Shown: piece by piece, positions 60,622 to 64,000 of the stretch
Layout of the letters: the number at the start of each line of letters is the position of its first letter
Numbering within the stretch: the stretch's first letter is position 1
Source of the DNA: Mycolicibacterium gilvum
GTDB lineage: Bacteria; Actinomycetota; Actinomycetes; Mycobacteriales; Mycobacteriaceae
Reading direction: 5' to 3'
Assembly: GCF_900454025.1 (NCBI RefSeq)
Contig: NZ_UGQM01000001.1
Coordinates: 5,332,001 to 5,396,000 of the forward strand
Length of the DNA: 64,000 nt
The notes under the pieces: generated by a model
Told to the model about the DNA's origin: nothing
Databases searched by the model: none
Seen by the model: only the letters and a program-made list of their open reading frames with translations
Position numbers and translations under genes: made by a program

Positions 60622-61086
60622 ATGTATACCCAATGGATCGAAAATTGTGTCGTGCAACGCGTCTCCGTGCGCGACGGCCTGGTCCTGGACCTGGACGACT
60701 ACAACGAGATTGTCATCTCGTGCCCCTTGCTGCTGACACTGCCTGCGGTCGACCCGTATCCCGCAGAAGCGGTACGCATCGATCCACTCAAGATCGCGAC
60801 TGACGAACGCCCGTTGTTGAACCTCGCCGGCGCGGTGTGCACTCAGGCCTGGTCCGGCGACGATGGAGGGCTACACCTGAGGTTCTCGCGTGGACACAGC
60901 ATCGACGTCGACCCCGATTCCGAGGAAACGGCATGGGAGTTGTACGGCAAGCGCCACGGCTACATGGCATGCCTACCCCGGGGGCGGGTACGCGTGGTCC
61001 GCCACGACCTCCCCGACAGCGACGACGCCAACATCCTCAACAACGCCGCACAACCGTCGGCGGGGTCGGCGCGACAGACGCACTAA
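60622..61086 (+). CDS. Hypothetical protein, DUF6188-like
   Basis: A 154-residue soluble protein. The pattern DDGGLHLRFSRGHSIDVDPDSEETAWELYG is reminiscent of the actinobacterial DUF6188 family; no activity known. AAGGAG lies 8 nt before the ATG. Probably controlled by the palindrome upstream. Confidence 0.65.
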   Translation: MYTQWIENCVVQRVSVRDGLVLDLDDYNEIVISCPLLLTLPAVDPYPAEAVRIDPLKIATDERPLLNLAGAVCTQAWSGDDGGLHLRFSRGHSIDVDPDSEETAWELYGKRHGYMACLPRGRVRVVRHDLPDSDDANILNNAAQPSAGSARQTH

Positions 61087-61133
61087 ATGCGACCGCGGAC
61101 GGGGACGGGTCAACTTCGGCGGCAATGCGTGGA

Positions 61134-62183
61134 TCAGATTGAACGTGGACCGGACTGCCCTGGCGACATCGAGGCGGGCGAGCATTCCCGAATGATGCTG
61201 TCGAGGTTTTGCTGCACGCGCTCGGGAGCGATGCCAACCGATGGTGAATACAGCATGATGTGGTCGAGGACGCCGTCGTAGCGTCTCAGCTGTTCACGGA
61301 CCTCGTGTGCCGTCCCCGCGACGCCCATGGTGTCGATCATCTCCTCGGACACCGCGGCGAACATCGCCGGGAAATCGCGCTGGGCGAATGCTTCCCGGAT
61401 GGTTCGGCCTTCGCTGGCGAAGCCGTTCACATCAAGTACCGTCTCGTAGGATTTGACCGAGGAGTAGAACGCAATCTGCTGCGCCAGTTCGCGCCTGGCG
61501 ACCTCGGCGTCGTCGTGGATGGCGCACATCACCATGGAAATGATTTCCACGTCATTGGGGTCGCGGCCGGTGTGCGCGGCACCCCTGGCGATAGCGGGCC
61601 GGACGATCTCCTCGACGTAGGTGGTGGTGAACAGGGGATGTCCGGCCAGCCCGTCGGCCACCCGCCCGGCCGCCTCGCACATCCGAGGCCGGACACCGGC
61701 GGTGACGATCGGGATCGGCCGGCTGGAGGGTCCCACGTCGCCGGTCGGCGTGAGATTCATTCTGTAAAAACGACCCTCGTGATGGATCGGGCCTTCATGC
61801 AGGTTCCATATCCGGCGCAGCAGCATCACGAGTTCTTCCATCCGCAGCGCGGGCGCGGAGGTGTCGGGCACGCCGTGCCAGTCGCTCATCATCCGCTTGG
61901 TGCCGTTGCCGATGCCCAGCACCAGCCGTCCGTTGGAGAGTTCGTCGAGATCACGCGCCTCGGTGGCCAGCACCAGGGGGCTTCGGCCGACGCCGTAGAG
62001 AATGGAGGAACCGATCCGGCAGTTCTGTGTGCAGTTGGCCATCGCGGCCATGGAGATCGAACCCGACCGGGAGTAGAACTCCGAGGCCCATACGGCGTCG
62101 AACCCGGCCGCATCGGCGGCGTGTGCGGTCTGGGCCAGTGACTTCAAATCCGCGCCGAGAACCGACAGGCCGTAGGTGCTCAT
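61134..62183 (-). CDS. LLM-class (F420-dependent) luciferase-like oxidoreductase
   Basis: A 349-residue TIM-barrel oxidoreductase of the bacterial luciferase family. N-terminal YGLSVLGADLKSLAQTAHAADAAGFDAVWASEF, NGRLVLGIGNGTKRM and PIPIVTAGVRPRMCEAAGRVADG are typical of mycobacterial F420-dependent members. AGGAGA is 5 nt before ATG 62183; the longer reading to 62396 has no good start. Substrate unknown; neighbouring thioesterases suggest an acyl or steroid side-chain pathway. Confidence 0.9.
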   Translation of the reverse strand: MSTYGLSVLGADLKSLAQTAHAADAAGFDAVWASEFYSRSGSISMAAMANCTQNCRIGSSILYGVGRSPLVLATEARDLDELSNGRLVLGIGNGTKRMMSDWHGVPDTSAPALRMEELVMLLRRIWNLHEGPIHHEGRFYRMNLTPTGDVGPSSRPIPIVTAGVRPRMCEAAGRVADGLAGHPLFTTTYVEEIVRPAIARGAAHTGRDPNDVEIISMVMCAIHDDAEVARRELAQQIAFYSSVKSYETVLDVNGFASEGRTIREAFAQRDFPAMFAAVSEEMIDTMGVAGTAHEVREQLRRYDGVLDHIMLYSPSVGIAPERVQQNLDSIIRECSPASMSPGQSGPRSI

Positions 62184-62364
62184 GACCGGTCTCCTGTGCG
62201 CGGGCGCGGGCCGTCGAATACGACGGCGCTGACCCGTGGCCGCCGTCTGGTGGAGGTGATCCTCGGCGACCAGGTACATGAGTGCGTTGATGATGTTTGC
62301 GTCGAGCGGGGTAAGAGACGTGGAACGCGCGCGGCCAGCCGTGCGCCACCTCCAAGGCTGGTGC

Positions 62365-62919
62365 TCAGCATCTTCCCTCCCTGGGTGACCGCACAATGCA
62401 GGGTGTCGAAGTCGCCTTCTGTATGGAACTAGTGAAGTGCGCCATCGTGACGACGACGAATAACCCTGAGGCGGACGCGACTAGCTGACCGGTAGTCTCC
62501 TCGCGCAATTCTGTCCGGACTTCGAGTTTCCGGCCGGTCTTGGACACCAGCTCCGCGCTGACCTCGTAGGGGACCCCCAGCAACACCGGCGCGTAGAACT
62601 CGGTATCGAACCTGCGGGTGACGGCCATCTCACCGACGACGTACAGCAACATGCCCACCATGTCGTCGAGTACGGTCATGACTGCGCCGCCATGTGCGAT
62701 ACCGGGTGCGCCGCGATGTCTGCCGTCGAAGATATGCCTGGCACCCACCCCGTCGCCATGCCGACGCGCTCGCAGGCGATGACCGTGCGGATTGTCTGTG
62801 CCGCAACCAAGGCACCACGGGTGGTGCGCATCAAGGTAGTCGCCGTCGGCGGCGACAGCACGATCCTGAAAGCTATGCCACCATGCGATGGCCGAATCTT
62901 CTTCCGCTTGCTCTTCGAT
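62365..62919 (-). CDS. Hotdog thioesterase, PaaI-like, with non-canonical start
   Basis: Translation from GTG 62748 gives only 127 residues starting at ARHIFDGRHRGAPGIAHGG and lacks the first strands. The same frame stays open upstream to a TAG at 62934 and encodes HHPWCLGCGTDNPHGHRLRA, the counterpart of CMGCGPDNPHGL in the thioesterase at 59360. AGGAGG (62928-62933) lies 8 nt before an ATC codon at 62919; no ATG, GTG or TTG lies in frame in that part. ATC (184 residues) is proposed as start; a lost start codon is the alternative. Catalytic region APGIAHGGAVMTVLDDMVG is intact. Confidence 0.68.
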   Translation of the reverse strand: MEEQAEEDSAIAWWHSFQDRAVAADGDYLDAHHPWCLGCGTDNPHGHRLRARRHGDGVGARHIFDGRHRGAPGIAHGGAVMTVLDDMVGMLLYVVGEMAVTRRFDTEFYAPVLLGVPYEVSAELVSKTGRKLEVRTELREETTGQLVASASGLFVVVTMAHFTSSIQKATSTPCIVRSPREGRC

Positions 62920-62942
62920 GACGAAACCCTCCTAAATAGACC

Positions 62943-63173
62943 CTCGTAGCGCGTGGTTCACCACACGACTGAAGAATTGCGCCGGCGTCGACTGGGCTGA
63001 TCGCCGGTAGATATGTATGTAGGACTCGTTAGCCCGCCGAGATCATCGCTGCGACACACCTTCCGATTAGGACACTGTCGGCTATCTGGTCCTGCCCGTA
63101 ATCCCTTGGACTGCAGTGTATTCATAGCCGGCCAGATCGCGTCACAATGAACTGGCACACAGTCCGCAGCGCC
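62943..63173. other. Intergenic gap, nothing recognised
   Basis: Lies between two minus-strand genes. It is AT-richer than its surroundings and probably holds the promoter of the thioesterase gene. No RNA or repeat was identified. Confidence 0.4.
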
Positions 63174-63842
63174 TCACAACTCCTGGGAGAAGGCGTCACG
63201 CTGGGCTCCAGCGCCAGCCATGAGCGGGCCGTACCGGTGATGCAACTCTGTAACGATGTCGGTGAAGGGGAGATCGTGGTACCAACCGCGGTCGTTGAGG
63301 TACTCCATGTGTTGGCTTCCCCCACCGTCGTAGGCATGGAGGAGCGCATCGGTGTGGCCGTCGAAGTCGATCGGAGGTACACCGAATCGCGCGCAGAGCT
63401 CGGCATTGAACGCCGGAGTGGCCTTCACCCAGCGGTTGTTGAGTTGTAATTCGCTATATCCGTGGTAGACGAACACGTCGGTACCTCCCATCCGGGCACG
63501 CAATGTGGTGGTCTGCAGATGGTTGCGCACGTCCGCGAATCCGAGCCGGGCCGGAATGCCCGCCGCACGAGCTGCCGCGGTCAGCAGCACCGCCTTCGGT
63601 ATGCAATACGCCCTCGACGCTGTCGCTACATAGCTCGCCCGATAATGCTCGGGATCGTCGTCGGTGCTATAGGGATCGTACCAAATCCTGTCCCGCACAG
63701 CGGTGAAGATCAACCTCGCCTTCTGCACAGGGTCACGAACGTCACCGACCGCGTCCTCGGTGAAGCGCTGTACATCGTCGTGCTGCCAATCGAGGAACCC
63801 AGTTGTCTCCAGGAAACTCGATTCGTTTGAAGTGTCGCTCAC
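63174..63842 (-). CDS. Transglutaminase-like cysteine protease domain protein
   Basis: A 222-residue protein. The catalytic Cys is in SRAYCIPKAVLLTAAARAAG and the His in VFVYHGYSEL; WVKATPAFN stands where classical members have a WVxVDPT strand with the third residue. Such proteins act as peptidases or amidases, or serve in natural-product clusters. The GTG start overlaps the upstream gene's stop (GTGA), so both are co-transcribed. Confidence 0.85.
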   Translation of the reverse strand: MSDTSNESSFLETTGFLDWQHDDVQRFTEDAVGDVRDPVQKARLIFTAVRDRIWYDPYSTDDDPEHYRASYVATASRAYCIPKAVLLTAAARAAGIPARLGFADVRNHLQTTTLRARMGGTDVFVYHGYSELQLNNRWVKATPAFNAELCARFGVPPIDFDGHTDALLHAYDGGGSQHMEYLNDRGWYHDLPFTDIVTELHHRYGPLMAGAGAQRDAFSQEL

Positions 63843-64000
63843 AGATAGCCTTTCAGATAAGCCTCGAGGCCGGTATCGACAGTGCCAACGGATCGACTGG
63901 CCGTTTCGAGGGCTTCGACGAGGCGTGTTTCGGAGTCCGGGATCGTCGCGGCGATTTTGGCCGCAGCGAGACTACGACTCCGTAGCGATGTGCCGGCATC
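63839..64000 (-). CDS. C-terminal end of an unidentified protein (5' end outside window)
   Basis: The last 53 codons of a minus-strand gene, ending ALETASRSVGTVDTGLEAYLKGYL and stop, run into the window edge. The 4-nt overlap with the transglutaminase-like gene shows it is the preceding gene of that operon. Too short to identify. Confidence 0.7.
   Translation of the reverse strand, partial: DAGTSLRSRSLAAAKIAATIPDSETRLVEALETASRSVGTVDTGLEAYLKGYL

Noticed and set aside
62630..62861. Frameshift in the thioesterase upstream of 62748
   Set aside because: The missing N-terminal motif is in the same frame as the rest of the gene, so no frameshift is needed; the problem is only the start codon.

Overview
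The window looks like a chromosomal segment of a fast-growing mycobacterium (Mycolicibacterium type). It is GC-rich, and genes from about 6.2 kb to 50.1 kb follow the order of the Mycobacterium tuberculosis Rv3630-Rv3684 block: GT-C membrane protein, tRNA-Thr, holB, adenylate cyclase, topA, cspA, helicase, the Tad locus with ssd, acs, ephE, marP, nth, crp, the Get3-like pair, whiB4, ponA2 and cds1. Rv-number assignments come from family recognition and gene order, not from a database search.

Layout. 1-0.9 kb: 3'-truncated terC on the minus strand behind a probable yybP-ykoY manganese riboswitch. 0.9-10.2 kb: a plus-strand run of five overlapping or closely spaced genes (carrier-protein acyltransferase/NRPS-like protein, M1 peptidase, polysaccharide flippase-like protein, GalE, GT-C-like protein) that may build or modify an envelope glycoconjugate. 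10.3-12.4 kb: small secreted proteins and an L,D-transpeptidase. 12.7-23.6 kb: tRNA-Thr, holB, cyclase, topA, cspA, a DUF1998-type helicase and Rv3651. 23.6-29.4 kb: a Ser/Thr kinase, then a compact Tad/Flp-type locus ending with ssd. 29.6-31.1 kb: two conserved mycobacterial small RNAs, 6C (minus) and Ms1 (plus), flanking the Rv3661 phosphatase. 31.2-50.1 kb: core genes up to cds1.

50.4-58.1 kb: an accessory element next to tRNA-Pro(CGG). It has an integrase, an excisionase, an ATPase-like protein, an unknown protein, and a tightly coupled three-gene unit: a TIGR04255-like protein, a Xre/MbcA-ParS-like regulator, and an unknown protein with an SQTCDI motif. This unit, with tandem operator-like repeats in front, is my best candidate for an undescribed system; a defence or toxin-antitoxin-like role is inference. 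58.6-64 kb: a second accessory stretch with two TetR regulators, two hotdog thioesterases, a luciferase-like oxidoreductase and a transglutaminase-like protein. One thioesterase has no canonical start codon in front of its full domain.

Expression signals. Many transcription units show a TANNNT -10 box ending 7 nt before an ATG or GTG, which predicts leaderless mRNAs. Within operons, genes are mostly coupled by 4-nt ATGA/GTGA overlaps.
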